Assembly (NCBI RefSeq): GCF_026163695.1
Contig: NZ_JAOTID010000002.1
Span: 151,511-215,510, forward strand
From: Shumkonia mesophila
Lineage (GTDB): Bacteria > Pseudomonadota > Alphaproteobacteria > Rhodospirillales > Shumkoniaceae
Reading direction: 5' to 3'
Length of the DNA: 64,000 bases
Shown: positions 10,951 to 18,623 of the stretch, piece after piece
How the letters are laid out: each line of letters opens with the position of its first letter
How positions within the stretch are numbered: position 1 is the stretch's first letter
Notes under the pieces: model-generated
The model's input: only the letters and a program-made list of their open reading frames with translations
What the model was told of the DNA's origin: nothing
The model's database searches: none
Translations under genes and position numbers: made by a program

Positions 10951-12146
10951 TAGAGGGGAACGATCTCCACCCGTTCGCCGGCCCGGGCGGGCGGCGCATG
11001 GGGCGGGCGGACCACCAGGCAGTCGGCGTCGGCGAAGCGGGCCATCAGCGCGCTGTCCTGGGCCTCGAAGGGGGTGGCGACGGGCTCGCCGTCCTCGCCC
11101 ACCGTCAGGCGGGAACGCAGATAGTCCTGGCGGAGGTCGTTGGCCGGCAGGTCGCGCCCGAGGCGGGCCATCGGCGCCGGTCCCCGGCGGTCGGGAAGTC
11201 CGAGCATGGCGTTCATGGCCGGGCGCAGGAACAGCAGCGAGGTGACGCCGACCGAGACCGGGTTGCCCGGCAGCCCCAGCACCGGCACGTCGCCGAGACG
11301 CCCGAAGATGAGCGGCTTGCCCGGCCGCATGGCGACCCGATAGAAGCCGAGGTCGAAGCCCTGGGCGGCCAGCGCCTGGCGCACCAGGTCGTGGTCGCCG
11401 ACCGAGGCGCCGCCGATGGTGACCAGCAGGTCGGCGCCCCGGGCGCCTGCCAGCAGGGCGGCCAGCGATTCCTCGGTGTCGCGGGCGATGCCCAGCACCG
11501 CGGGAAGACCGCCGAAGGCGGTGACGTAGGCGGCCACCGCCAGGCTGTTGGAACCGACGATCTGGCCTTCGGCCAGCGGCTCGCCGGGCATCACCAGTTC
11601 GTCGCCGGTGGCGAGGATGGCGACGCGCGGCCGGCGGGCGACGGCGAGCCACGGCACGTTCATGGCGGCGGCGAGCCCGATGTCGCGCCCGGTCAGCCGG
11701 CGCCCGGCCTTGAGCATGACGTCGCCCCGCCGAAAATCCATGCCGGCGCGGCGGACCCAGCGGCCGGGCCTGGGCACCTCGCGGACGGTGACGGCGTCGC
11801 CCGCGGCCTCGGCGTCCTCCTGGATGACGATGGCGTCGGCGCCGGCCGGCATGACGGCGCCGGTGAAGATGCGCACGCACTGCCCCGCCCCGACGGCGCC
11901 GGCAAAGGGGTGGCCGGCCGCCGACTGGCCGATCCGGGTCAGCGTCGCCGGCACGGCGGTGGCGTCGGCGGCGCGCAGCGCATAGCCGTCCATGGCCGAG
12001 ACGTCCAGCGGCGGGCTGTCGAGCTGCGCGGCGACGTCCCTGGCCAGGGCGCGGCCCAACGCCGCCTCGAGACCGACCGTCTCGACGGCGAGCGGCGCGA
12101 AACCGGAAACGACCTTGGCGACGGCTTCGGCGACGGAAAGCATCAT
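10950..12146 (-). CDS. moeA: Molybdopterin molybdenumtransferase MoeA
   Basis: 398 residues. It inserts molybdate into adenylated molybdopterin to finish Moco. Seen: [28 protein letters not shown], the MoCF-binding domain with [24 protein letters not shown] and [11 protein letters not shown]. The ATG at 12146 overlaps the moaC stop (ATGA), giving a clear start; upstream in-frame codons are read-through of moaC. It is the last gene of the trpG-trpD-trpC-moaC-moeA run. Confidence 0.96.
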   Translation of the reverse strand: MMLSVAEAVAKVVSGFAPLAVETVGLEAALGRALARDVAAQLDSPPLDVSAMDGYALRAADATAVPATLTRIGQSAAGHPFAGAVGAGQCVRIFTGAVMPAGADAIVIQEDAEAAGDAVTVREVPRPGRWVRRAGMDFRRGDVMLKAGRRLTGRDIGLAAAMNVPWLAVARRPRVAILATGDELVMPGEPLAEGQIVGSNSLAVAAYVTAFGGLPAVLGIARDTEESLAALLAGARGADLLVTIGGASVGDHDLVRQALAAQGFDLGFYRVAMRPGKPLIFGRLGDVPVLGLPGNPVSVGVTSLLFLRPAMNAMLGLPDRRGPAPMARLGRDLPANDLRQDYLRSRLTVGEDGEPVATPFEAQDSALMARFADADCLVVRPPHAPPARAGERVEIVPL

Positions 12147-12619
12147 GGGGCCTCGAAGGTGCCGGACTTGCCGCCGGCCTTGTGCACAAGGCGGATGTCG
12201 ACGATGCGCATGGCGCGGTCCATCGACTTGCACATGTCATAGACGGTGAGCGCCGCCACGGCGACGGCGGTCAGCGCCTCCATCTCGACGCCGGTGCGCC
12301 CCGCGACGCGGCAGGTCGCCTCGATGTCGACGGCGTTGCGCCCGGCGTCGCAGGAAAGGCGCATCTCGACGGCATCCAGCCCCAGCGGGTGGCAGAGCGG
12401 GATGAGATCGGACGTGCGCTTGGCCCCCATGATGCCGGCCAGCTGGGCGACGCCGAGCACGTCGCCCTTCTTGACGCCGCCGGCCTGGATGCGGGCCAGC
12501 GTCTCGGGGGCCACGAGCACCGAGCCCTTGGCGGTGGCGGTGCGCTGGGTAACGGCCTTGGCCGAGACGTCGACCATGCGGGCGTCGCCCTTGTCGTCGA
12601 AATGGCTGAGCCCGGCCAT
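12143..12619 (-). CDS. moaC: Cyclic pyranopterin monophosphate synthase MoaC
   Basis: 158 residues, standard family length. Together with MoaA it converts GTP to cyclic pyranopterin monophosphate in Moco synthesis. Signature segments: [16 protein letters not shown] at the N-terminus, [15 protein letters not shown] and [20 protein letters not shown], the last containing the conserved E-M-E-A-L active-site region. The start at 12619 lies 4 bp after the trpC stop. Coupling of moa genes to trp genes is common in this lineage. Confidence 0.96.
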   Translation of the reverse strand: MAGLSHFDDKGDARMVDVSAKAVTQRTATAKGSVLVAPETLARIQAGGVKKGDVLGVAQLAGIMGAKRTSDLIPLCHPLGLDAVEMRLSCDAGRNAVDIEATCRVAGRTGVEMEALTAVAVAALTVYDMCKSMDRAMRIVDIRLVHKAGGKSGTFEAP

Positions 12620-12623
12620 GGCC

Positions 12624-13433
12624 TTACTCCTTCGCCGGGGCCGGGGCGCCGGCCAGCAGGGCGCGGGTCGCCGCCTCGACATCGGTCTGGCGCATCAGGG
12701 ATTCGCCGACCAGGAAGCAGCGCACCCCGATGCGGGCCATGCGGGCCAAGTCGTCGGGGGTGTAGAGGCCGCTTTCGCTGACCACGAGGCGGTCGGCGGG
12801 GGCGCGCGCGACCAGGGTTTCGGTGACGGCCAAGTCGACCTTGAGCGTCTTGAGGTTGCGGTTGTTGATGCCCAGCAGCCGGACATCCAGCCGGGCGGCG
12901 CGCTCCAGCTCGGCCTCGTCGTGGACCTCGATCAGGGCGTCCATGCCGAACTCGCGGGCGGCGGCCACCAGCTCGACCGCCTGCGGGTCGCTGACGGCGG
13001 CCATGATGACGAGCACGGCGTCGGCGCCCAGCGCGCGGGCCTCGATGATCTGGTAGGGCTCCAGCATGAAGTCCTTGCGCAGGACCGGAAGCGGGACGGC
13101 GGCGCGGGCCGCCGTCAGGTATTCGTCGGCGCCGCGGAAATAGGGGCCGTCGGTCAGCACGGAAAGGCAGGTGGCGCCGCCCTTGGCATAGGCGCGGGCC
13201 AGGGCCGGCGGGTTGAAATCGGCGCGGATCAGACCCTTGGAGGGGGACGCCTTCTTGATCTCGGCGATCAGTCCGTAGCCGGCGGCGGCGGCCGCTTCGA
13301 GCCGGGCGGCGAAACCGCGCGGCGGCGACGCCTGCTGGGCCGCCCCGATCACCGTGCCCATCGGGCGGGCCGCCTTGCAGCGGGCGACGTGGGTGCGCTT
13401 GTCGGCGCAGATGCGGGCCAGCACGTCGCTCAT
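12624..13433 (-). CDS. trpC: Indole-3-glycerol phosphate synthase
   Basis: 269 residues, monofunctional (not fused to TrpF). Cyclises CdRP to indole-3-glycerol phosphate in tryptophan synthesis. TIM-barrel motifs are visible: [12 protein letters not shown] with the catalytic Lys, [38 protein letters not shown] and [11 protein letters not shown]. It overlaps trpD by 4 bp and moaC follows 4 bp later. All expected active-site residues appear present. Confidence 0.97.
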   Translation of the reverse strand: MSDVLARICADKRTHVARCKAARPMGTVIGAAQQASPPRGFAARLEAAAAAGYGLIAEIKKASPSKGLIRADFNPPALARAYAKGGATCLSVLTDGPYFRGADEYLTAARAAVPLPVLRKDFMLEPYQIIEARALGADAVLVIMAAVSDPQAVELVAAAREFGMDALIEVHDEAELERAARLDVRLLGINNRNLKTLKVDLAVTETLVARAPADRLVVSESGLYTPDDLARMARIGVRCFLVGESLMRQTDVEAATRALLAGAPAPAKE

Positions 13434-14473
13434 GGGGCGGTGCCCGGAGGCGTCTCGCGGGTGATGGCGATCAGCCGCTCCAGCGCGGCGGCGGCGACCC
13501 CGGAATCGACGGAACGGGCGGCCAGTGCGACGCCGTCCTTCAGGTTTTTCGCCTTGCCGGCGACGATCAGCGCGGCGCCGGCGTTATAGAGCACGACGTC
13601 GCGCAGCGGCCCCTTCCGGCCGCCCAGCACGGCACGCAGCGCGGCGGCGTTGGTTTCGGCGTCGCCGCCTTTCAGGTCTTCCGGCCGCGCCCGCGGCAGG
13701 CCGGCCTCCTCGGGCGTCACCTCGAAGGTGCTGACGGCGCCGTCCTTCAGCGCGGCGACATGGGACGGGCCGGTGGTGGTCAGCTCGTCCAGGCCGTCGG
13801 CGCCGTTGACGATCCACGCCGCCTCGCTGCCGAGGTTGGCCAGCGTCTGGGCCATCGGCTCGATCCACTTGCGGTCGAAGGCGCCGGTGAACTGGCGCTT
13901 GACGCCGGCCGGGTTGGCCAGCGGCCCCAGGATGTTGAAGATGGTGCGCACGCCCAGTTCGCCGCGCGGCCCGGCGACGTGGCGCATGGCGCTGTGATGG
14001 CGGGGCGCCATCAGGAAGCCGATGCCGGCCTCGGCGATGGCCCGCTCGATCAGGCGCATGTCGGCGTCGAGGTTGACGCCCAGCGCGGCCAGCACGTCGG
14101 CGGCGCCCGATTTCGACGACACCGCGCGGTTGCCGTGCTTGGCGACCGGCACCCCGGCGCCGGCGACGACGAAGGCGGAGGTGGTCGAGATGTTGAAGGT
14201 GCCGGCCGAATCGCCGCCGGTGCCGACGATGTCGATGGCGCCGGGCGGGGCCTTGATGGTCACCGCCTTGGCGCGCATGGCGCGCACGGCGCCGGTGATC
14301 TCGTCGACCGTCTCGCCGCGCACCCGCAGCGCCATCAGGAAGCCGCCGATCTGGGCCGGGGTGGCGTCGCCCGACATGATGATGCCGAACGCGGCCTCGG
14401 CCTCGGCCCCGGTCAGCGAGGCGCCGCCCGCCACCGTGCCGAGCAGGGACTTCATGTCGGCCAGCGCGTTCAT
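13430..14473 (-). CDS. trpD: Anthranilate phosphoribosyltransferase
   Basis: 347 residues. Transfers phosphoribose from PRPP to anthranilate. The PRPP-binding loop is [17 protein letters not shown], followed by [18 protein letters not shown] and the region [12 protein letters not shown] that binds anthranilate. Not fused to TrpG. It overlaps both trpG and trpC by 4 bp, so the three are a tightly coupled unit. Confidence 0.97.
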   Translation of the reverse strand: MNALADMKSLLGTVAGGASLTGAEAEAAFGIIMSGDATPAQIGGFLMALRVRGETVDEITGAVRAMRAKAVTIKAPPGAIDIVGTGGDSAGTFNISTTSAFVVAGAGVPVAKHGNRAVSSKSGAADVLAALGVNLDADMRLIERAIAEAGIGFLMAPRHHSAMRHVAGPRGELGVRTIFNILGPLANPAGVKRQFTGAFDRKWIEPMAQTLANLGSEAAWIVNGADGLDELTTTGPSHVAALKDGAVSTFEVTPEEAGLPRARPEDLKGGDAETNAAALRAVLGGRKGPLRDVVLYNAGAALIVAGKAKNLKDGVALAARSVDSGVAAAALERLIAITRETPPGTAP

Positions 14474-15057
14474 GCGGCGGCCCTCCCTTCATGGGTCAGG
14501 CGGATGAAATTCTCGAGGATGTGGTGGCCGTTTTCCGAGGCGATGCTTTCGGGATGGAACTGCACGCCGTAGATGGGCAGCGTCTTGTGGGCCAGGCCCT
14601 GGATGACGTCGTCCTCGCTCTCGGCGGTGATCTCCAGGCAGTCGGGCAGGTCGTCGCGCCTGACCATCAGCGAGTGGTAGCGGGTGGCCGGAAACGGGCT
14701 GGGGATGCCGGCGAAGATGCCCTTGGCGACGTGGCGGATCTGGCTGGTCTTGCCGTGCATGGGCTTGGGCGCGCGCACCACGGCACCGCCGAAGGCCTGG
14801 CCGATGGCCTGATGGCCGAGGCAGACCCCCAAAAGGGGCACGCGGCCGGCGGCGGCGCCGATCAGGTCGAGGCAGATGCCGGCCCGGTCGGGATCGCACG
14901 GTCCCGGCGAGAGGACGATGCCTTGCGGTTTCAGGGCCAGCGCCTCGGCGGCCGAAAGCGCATCGTTGCGCTTGACCACCACCTCGGCCCCGAGTTCTCC
15001 CAAGTAGTGCAGAAGGTTGTAGGTGAAGCTGTCGTAGTTATCGATAAGAAGATACAT
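14470..15057 (-). CDS. trpG: Anthranilate synthase component II (glutamine amidotransferase)
   Basis: 195 residues. Class I glutamine amidotransferase that supplies ammonia to TrpE. The triad is visible: Cys79 in GVCLGHQ, and His168/Glu170 in [13 protein letters not shown] and the C-terminal form fit TrpG; the same protein may also serve PabA. It heads trpG-trpD-trpC-moaC-moeA. Its partner trpE lies 15.7 kb away on the same strand, with the reverse transcriptase locus immediately upstream of trpG. A plausible sigma-70 promoter lies about 100-120 bp upstream. Confidence 0.97.
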   Translation of the reverse strand: MYLLIDNYDSFTYNLLHYLGELGAEVVVKRNDALSAAEALALKPQGIVLSPGPCDPDRAGICLDLIGAAAGRVPLLGVCLGHQAIGQAFGGAVVRAPKPMHGKTSQIRHVAKGIFAGIPSPFPATRYHSLMVRRDDLPDCLEITAESEDDVIQGLAHKTLPIYGVQFHPESIASENGHHILENFIRLTHEGRAAA

Positions 15058-15123
15058 ATCAATGCGTTACGGAGTTTTTCAAATGCGTAGCATTAGCAAT
15101 CTGAAAGCTTCCGTCCCCCTGGG

Positions 15124-15179
15124 TCCGCACGCCCGGCGGTGCGGAGGCCAAGAATGCAGGGCGTCCCCGCCAGCGTCAA
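15124..15179 (-). promoter_or_regulatory. Candidate trpG promoter with 5'-leader hairpin
   Basis: Reading the minus strand, TTGACG (15179-15174) is followed after 17 bp by CATTCT (15156-15151), a fair sigma-70 match. Directly after the expected start of transcription is a hairpin TCCGCAC/GTGCGGA (15145-15124, 8-nt loop). I see no leader peptide with tandem Trp codons, so this is not an obvious trp attenuator. It would let trpGDC be expressed independently of trpE. Confidence 0.45.
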
Positions 15180-15213
15180 GCCCGCGACGGCGCCAATTAG
15201 TTTGTCTCTTTGG

Positions 15214-15328
15214 AGTTAAACATCCTTAGCCGTAGCAACAGGAGGCGATTGAGGGACGATGAAAAGTCCTGGGTGACTTTGGACCTGCCGCCTACACCGA
15301 CTGCGGCCCTGCGCTAAGCAAACGAACT
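15214..15328 (-). ncRNA. Nested long hairpin between RT gene and trpG; possible structured RNA
   Basis: Four collinear complementary blocks nest around one centre: AGTT/AACT (15214-15217 with 15325-15328), CTTAGC/GCTAAG (15225-15230 with 15313-15318), AGGCG/CGCCT (15243-15247 with 15289-15293), and AAAGTC/GACTTT (15263-15268 with 15275-15280). It begins 11 bp after the RT stop codon, so the RT transcript would carry it as a 3' structure. It may be an RNA partner of the RT, a terminator-like end, or an element boundary. No known RNA family is recognised. Confidence 0.4.
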
Positions 15329-15338
15329 ATCACAATAA

Positions 15339-16544
15339 TTAGAAGTCGATTTCAAGAAATTGACGGCGAATAGGGTCGAGATTTTCAAATATCCCTGGGC
15401 CAAATATGCATTTCATTATGTGCCGCAAGGCGTTAGCACGCTTGTCTGAAACGCAATCTTTAAGTGATGAAAAATTTTTCCCGAAAAAATAATAGTTAAC
15501 GAATCCATCCATTTTTTGATTTATTTCCAAAACTGTTTTAGAAAAACTCCTATACTTCAGAAACACGTGCTTGAAATCATAAAATTCATTTAGCTTTTTG
15601 TCTACTTCATCAAAGACGGATTTTGGAATTATGCATTCATACTCACCTGAGCATCCTTTCACAGCTATTTCCATGCCGAGAAATTCTACGGGTTCCTTTG
15701 GCGAGCATATAACGGTTTTCGGAGATTTGCCTGGACTTGGTATGCTGTGACCTAGAGAGGTCAGCGTTTCTTCTGCAAGATCAAATGCGCGAAAGCATTC
15801 ATCTTTGCTATTGCAAAATACAATAAAATCGTCAGCATAACGTAATAATTTTAATCTTCTTTTTTCGAATTCCTGATCGAATTTGCGAAGGACAAAATTG
15901 GATAACAAAGGAGATAGAGGCATTCCCTGCCGAAGCCCCAATCCTTCTTTAATTCCAGCATTTGCGATAGTTTTTCTTATATCTTTTTCTGATGTTGAAA
16001 TCTCACATCTAATAGCCTTTGAAAGAATTGGTATGACGCTTGATTTCCCAAGTTTGCGAGAAAGATCCGATATCAATTTGTCTCTGTCAATTTTGTCGAA
16101 AAATGACGAGATGTCCGATTTAAAAGCCCACTGATTTTCATGCCTTAACTTTACGGCATTTTTTATAGCTTTTTTAACTCCTCGGTTTTTAATAAAGCCA
16201 TAACTAACATTATTTTTAACAGATAACTTATCGTCTTCGACGAGATAATTTAAAATATGACGTTGTATCAGCCGGTCCGATACCGTTGGGACGCAAATGA
16301 TGCGGGGAATTGGCGAGTTGACTTTGGGTATGGAAATGGGTCGTAAGGGACGAAACTCAAATGTCCCTGAGAGCAACTTGTCCCTAATTACTTCAAGATT
16401 CCGGGTTAAATCTCTCGCAAAATTACTTCCAGATTGACCATCAATCCCAACGGCCTTCGTCTTTTCCGCGTCAGGCGAGTCATTCCATGTGCTTCGCAAT
16501 TTTGCTAAGGATGCGATTTTTGTCGGTTTTGGATAGTCTAACAA
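15339..16544 (-). CDS. Stand-alone reverse transcriptase, class unassigned
   Basis: 401 residues. RNA-directed DNA polymerase with fingers/palm motifs in order: RIICVPTVSDRLIQR (81-95), SYGFIKNRGVKKAI (114-127), motif A FKSDISSFFDKID (141-153; Asp144 and Asp150), motif B LRQGMPLSPLLSN (204-216), YADD 236-239, then SPKEPVEFLGMEI (281-293), and a ~110-residue helical thumb-like end. The QGxxxSP form excludes a DGR-type RT; there is no HNH domain as in mobile group II introns and no VTG as in retrons. The start is TTG (no in-frame ATG before residue 209), with GGGGG 5 nt upstream. The gene is strikingly AT-rich against its neighbours, indicating transfer. It may belong to the 'unknown group'/defence-associated RTs, but the class is not assigned. 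Confidence 0.85.
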   Translation of the reverse strand: MLDYPKPTKIASLAKLRSTWNDSPDAEKTKAVGIDGQSGSNFARDLTRNLEVIRDKLLSGTFEFRPLRPISIPKVNSPIPRIICVPTVSDRLIQRHILNYLVEDDKLSVKNNVSYGFIKNRGVKKAIKNAVKLRHENQWAFKSDISSFFDKIDRDKLISDLSRKLGKSSVIPILSKAIRCEISTSEKDIRKTIANAGIKEGLGLRQGMPLSPLLSNFVLRKFDQEFEKRRLKLLRYADDFIVFCNSKDECFRAFDLAEETLTSLGHSIPSPGKSPKTVICSPKEPVEFLGMEIAVKGCSGEYECIIPKSVFDEVDKKLNEFYDFKHVFLKYRSFSKTVLEINQKMDGFVNYYFFGKNFSSLKDCVSDKRANALRHIMKCIFGPGIFENLDPIRRQFLEIDF

Positions 16545-16565
16545 GCCTACCCCCAGTGTCGTCGA

Positions 16566-16910
16566 TTAAACGGGTTCCACACTGAGTTCGGGCGGCTGAT
16601 TGCAGGGCGGCAACGTCGGAAAAGTCTTCCGCGCGCCATCCCTCCGCTCCCGTGGAGCCGACCCCCTGGTCGACATTGGGGCGCCCATTTTGGACGAAAC
16701 CCCGCTTGCTGCTCCACAGTAACCTTCGGAATTCAACACCACCGCAAATTTAAATTTTGCGGAAAGCTGCCAAAATTCCGAAGGATCACTCGGCCCTGTA
16801 GAACAATACATGAACAAAGCCGCCAGTGCAACTAGAAAGTTGCATCGGACACGCCACCTTGGCGCTCCCCCGCGTCCGATGCCAACCGATCCGCCGACGT
16901 GTAGATGCAT
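16566..16910 (-). CDS. Possible small hydrophobic-segment protein upstream of RT
   Basis: 114 codons in the same direction and frame as the RT gene, ending 21 bp before its TTG start. Support: a strong GAGGAGG ribosome-binding site 5 nt before the ATG at 16910, and a hydrophobic run (about residues 25-37, FLVALAALFMYC) that could be a membrane anchor. Against: the C-terminal ~35 residues are encoded by one copy of the 105-bp repeat, and the middle is encoded by a palindrome. This may therefore be structured non-coding DNA that happens to be open. I recognise no family. Confidence 0.3.
   Translation of the reverse strand: MHLHVGGSVGIGRGGAPRWRVRCNFLVALAALFMYCSTGPSDPSEFWQLSAKFKFAVVLNSEGYCGAASGVSSKMGAPMSTRGSAPRERRDGARKTFPTLPPCNQPPELSVEPV
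16598..16702. repeat. 105-bp direct repeat, copy A
   Basis: Matches 16982-17086 in the same orientation, 384 bp away, over 105 bp with one difference (T at 16691, C at 17075). Internally it can form CCCC...GGGG and GTCGAC pairings. It is G/C-rich, unlike the RT gene it abuts. Function unknown: possibly an element end, a template-like repeat, or a duplicated structured RNA. Confidence 0.9.
16723..16784. repeat. Nested perfect palindrome upstream of RT
   Basis: An 11-bp perfect outer stem, CCTTCGGAATT (16723-16733) with AATTCCGAAGG (16774-16784), encloses an inner 7-bp stem, CCGCAAA (16742-16748) with TTTGCGG (16756-16762). It sits between the two 105-bp repeats, about 180 bp upstream of the RT start. 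It is AT-rich at the centre and could fold as RNA or as a DNA cruciform. Confidence 0.75.
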
Positions 16911-17350
16911 AGTAGCCTCCTCAACGATTTTGGAACCCTGGGGCCACCCGACAAACGTCAACCGCACTCCAACAGGACCGAGATTGCAGGGCGGCAACGT
17001 CGGAAAAGTCTTCCGCGCGCCATCCCTCCGCTCCCGTGGAGCCGACCCCCTGGTCGACATTGGGGCGCCCATTTCGGACGAAACCCAGTTTCGATCAGGT
17101 TCGGACGTCTTCGACGCATCTCCCGCCAGCATCCGTGGCAAGCCTCGGATACGAAGGCGTGACTCTACCACGCTAACATGCATTTGCGCTTCGCGCTACC
17201 ATATTTCGTACCTTGGCAGATAAATGTGCTCAAATGTGGTGTCCGCTTGTTTGAGGCTGCCGCAAAATTGGCATGCAGGTACTCGCCGTCGACGGCCGGG
17301 TTTTTGATCGAAAGGGGTGGTTCGCGGCAACCCGGCCCGGACTGGCGGCG
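16911..17350. other. Gap with no credible gene
   Basis: From the possible small ORF to the end of the aldo/keto reductase I see the second 105-bp repeat copy and no coding region I trust; open frames here are broken up by the repeat or lack a ribosome-binding site. Composition returns to the G/C-rich host level at about 17280, which I take as the outer edge of the foreign segment. Confidence 0.5.
16982..17086. repeat. 105-bp direct repeat, copy B
   Basis: Second copy of the repeat at 16598-16702, same orientation, one mismatch. The 279 bp between copies carry the nested palindrome and most of the possible small ORF. Beyond 17086 similarity stops abruptly. Confidence 0.9.
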
Positions 17351-18505
17351 CTACCGCTCGCCGGTCGCGGCCGGCACCCATAACTCGCTACCGGCTTCGA
17401 CGCCGGGGATGCGGACGGTCGGGGCATAGCCCTCGGGCTTGCCGGCGACCGTCACGCCGCCATGAATCCTCTGCTGCTGCCCGTCCTCGAAGAAGGTGTA
17501 GGGGAAGAGGGCCTCCGGGGCGCTGGCGGCGTCGAGGCGGGCGGCCAATTCGGGCGGGATCGCGAAGGAGAGCGCGGCGAGGTTGTCCTCAAGCTGGGAG
17601 AGCTTGGTGGCGCCGAGGATGACGGACGCCACGCCAGGGCGGTTGGCGATCCAGTTGAGCGCGACCTGGGCCATGCCGCGGTTCATCTGCTTGGCCACGG
17701 CTTCCAGCTCGGCGACGATCCGCCAGTTGCGCGGCGTGAACTTCTGGAAGGCCGGGATCGTCGATCCCTTCATCGTCTCGAGGCGCCCGGCGCCGCTGCC
17801 GCCGTCCTCGCTTGGCCGGTACTTGCCCGACAGCAGGCCGCTTCCCAAGGGGCTCCACACCGTGATGCCCATGCCGTGCCCGGTGGCCAACGCCACGTGT
17901 TCGCGCTCGATGTTGCGCTCGACCAGGGAGTATTCGAGCTGCAGGGTGGAAACGGGCTCGTAGCCGCGGAATTCGGCGATGGCCTGGGCGCGCGAGGCAT
18001 ACCAGGCGGGAACGTCCGACAGGCCGACATGGCGGACCTTGCCCGAGCGCACCAGGTCGTCGAGCGTGCGCATGACCTCCTCGGCCGGCGTCAGCCGGTC
18101 CCAGGTGTGCAGGTAGTAAAGATCGATGTAGTCGGTGCCGAGGCGCTTCAGCGACCCTTCGACGGCGCGCAGCATGTTCTTGCGGCCGTTGCCGCCGGCG
18201 TTGGGGTTGCCGGGCTCGGCGTTGTAGGTGAACTTGGTGGCGATCACCGCCTTGTCGCGCAGGTTCCTCTCGGCGATGAATTCGCCGAGCCAGGTTTCGC
18301 TGGTGCCGTTGGTGTAGAGATCGGCGGTATCGAAGAAGTTGCCGCCGGCCTCGACGTAGGTGTCGACCATCCGGCGGGCGGTTTCCTTGTCCGATCCCCA
18401 GCCCCATTCGGTGCCGAAGGTCATGGTGCCGAGGGCCAGGGGGCTGACGCGCAGGCCGGTGCGGCCGAGGGTGTAGTAGCTGTCCAGTTTGGGCGTTGCG
18501 GGCAT
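17351..18505 (-). CDS. Aldo/keto reductase
   Basis: 384 residues, long for the family because of a C-terminal extension after the barrel. NADPH-dependent carbonyl reductase. The catalytic tetrad is visible: Asp59 and Tyr64 (FFDTADLY), Lys91 (ATKFTYN), His133 (YYLHTWD). ITVWSPLGSGLLSGKY and VILGATKLSQLEDN match the cofactor-binding loops of the AKR clan related to YajO/Tas. The start at 18505 (MPATPKLDSYYTLG) has a GGAAG site. It is divergent from a LysR gene, with an operator-like inverted repeat between them, so it is probably that regulator's target. Substrate unknown. Confidence 0.9.
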   Translation of the reverse strand: MPATPKLDSYYTLGRTGLRVSPLALGTMTFGTEWGWGSDKETARRMVDTYVEAGGNFFDTADLYTNGTSETWLGEFIAERNLRDKAVIATKFTYNAEPGNPNAGGNGRKNMLRAVEGSLKRLGTDYIDLYYLHTWDRLTPAEEVMRTLDDLVRSGKVRHVGLSDVPAWYASRAQAIAEFRGYEPVSTLQLEYSLVERNIEREHVALATGHGMGITVWSPLGSGLLSGKYRPSEDGGSGAGRLETMKGSTIPAFQKFTPRNWRIVAELEAVAKQMNRGMAQVALNWIANRPGVASVILGATKLSQLEDNLAALSFAIPPELAARLDAASAPEALFPYTFFEDGQQQRIHGGVTVAGKPEGYAPTVRIPGVEAGSELWVPAATGER

Positions 18506-18584
18506 GGGGGCTTCCTTTGCGGTTGTCGCGCGGATCGCCGCGCCGTCGGAACCGACCATGCCGGAAAACCGTCAATGCGATAAT

Positions 18585-18607
18585 ATGGTTCAATTCGCAT
18601 GAACCAT
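18585..18607. promoter_or_regulatory. Probable LysR operator
   Basis: A perfect inverted repeat ATGGTTCA (18585-18592) / TGAACCAT (18600-18607) with a 7-bp spacer contains a T-N11-A core. It lies in the 118-bp gap between the divergent AKR and LysR genes, 17 bp upstream of the LysR start. This is the expected form and place of a LysR-type regulator site. Confidence 0.75.
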
Positions 18608-18623
18608 GTGAAATCATGCATGA

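Noticed and set aside
15058-15200. Trp attenuator or leader peptide before trpG
   Set aside because: No short ORF with tandem Trp codons and no alternative terminator/antiterminator pair that I can draw.
15214-16784. Retron (msr-msd plus RT) or mobile group II intron
   Set aside because: No VTG-type RT motif, no recognisable msr/msd with branching G, and no domain V, maturase or HNH sequence that I can identify. A covariance-model search would be decisive.
16598-17086. Template/variable repeat pair of a diversity-generating retroelement
   Set aside because: Only one difference in 105 bp, no target C-type lectin gene or Avd nearby, and the RT has QGxxxSP and not the DGR-type motif 4.
16566-17183. 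A 205-codon open frame covering both repeat copies
   Set aside because: Most of it is repeat and palindrome, the distal start has no ribosome-binding site, and the opposite strand is equally open. Only the 114-codon part with a strong site is kept, at low confidence.
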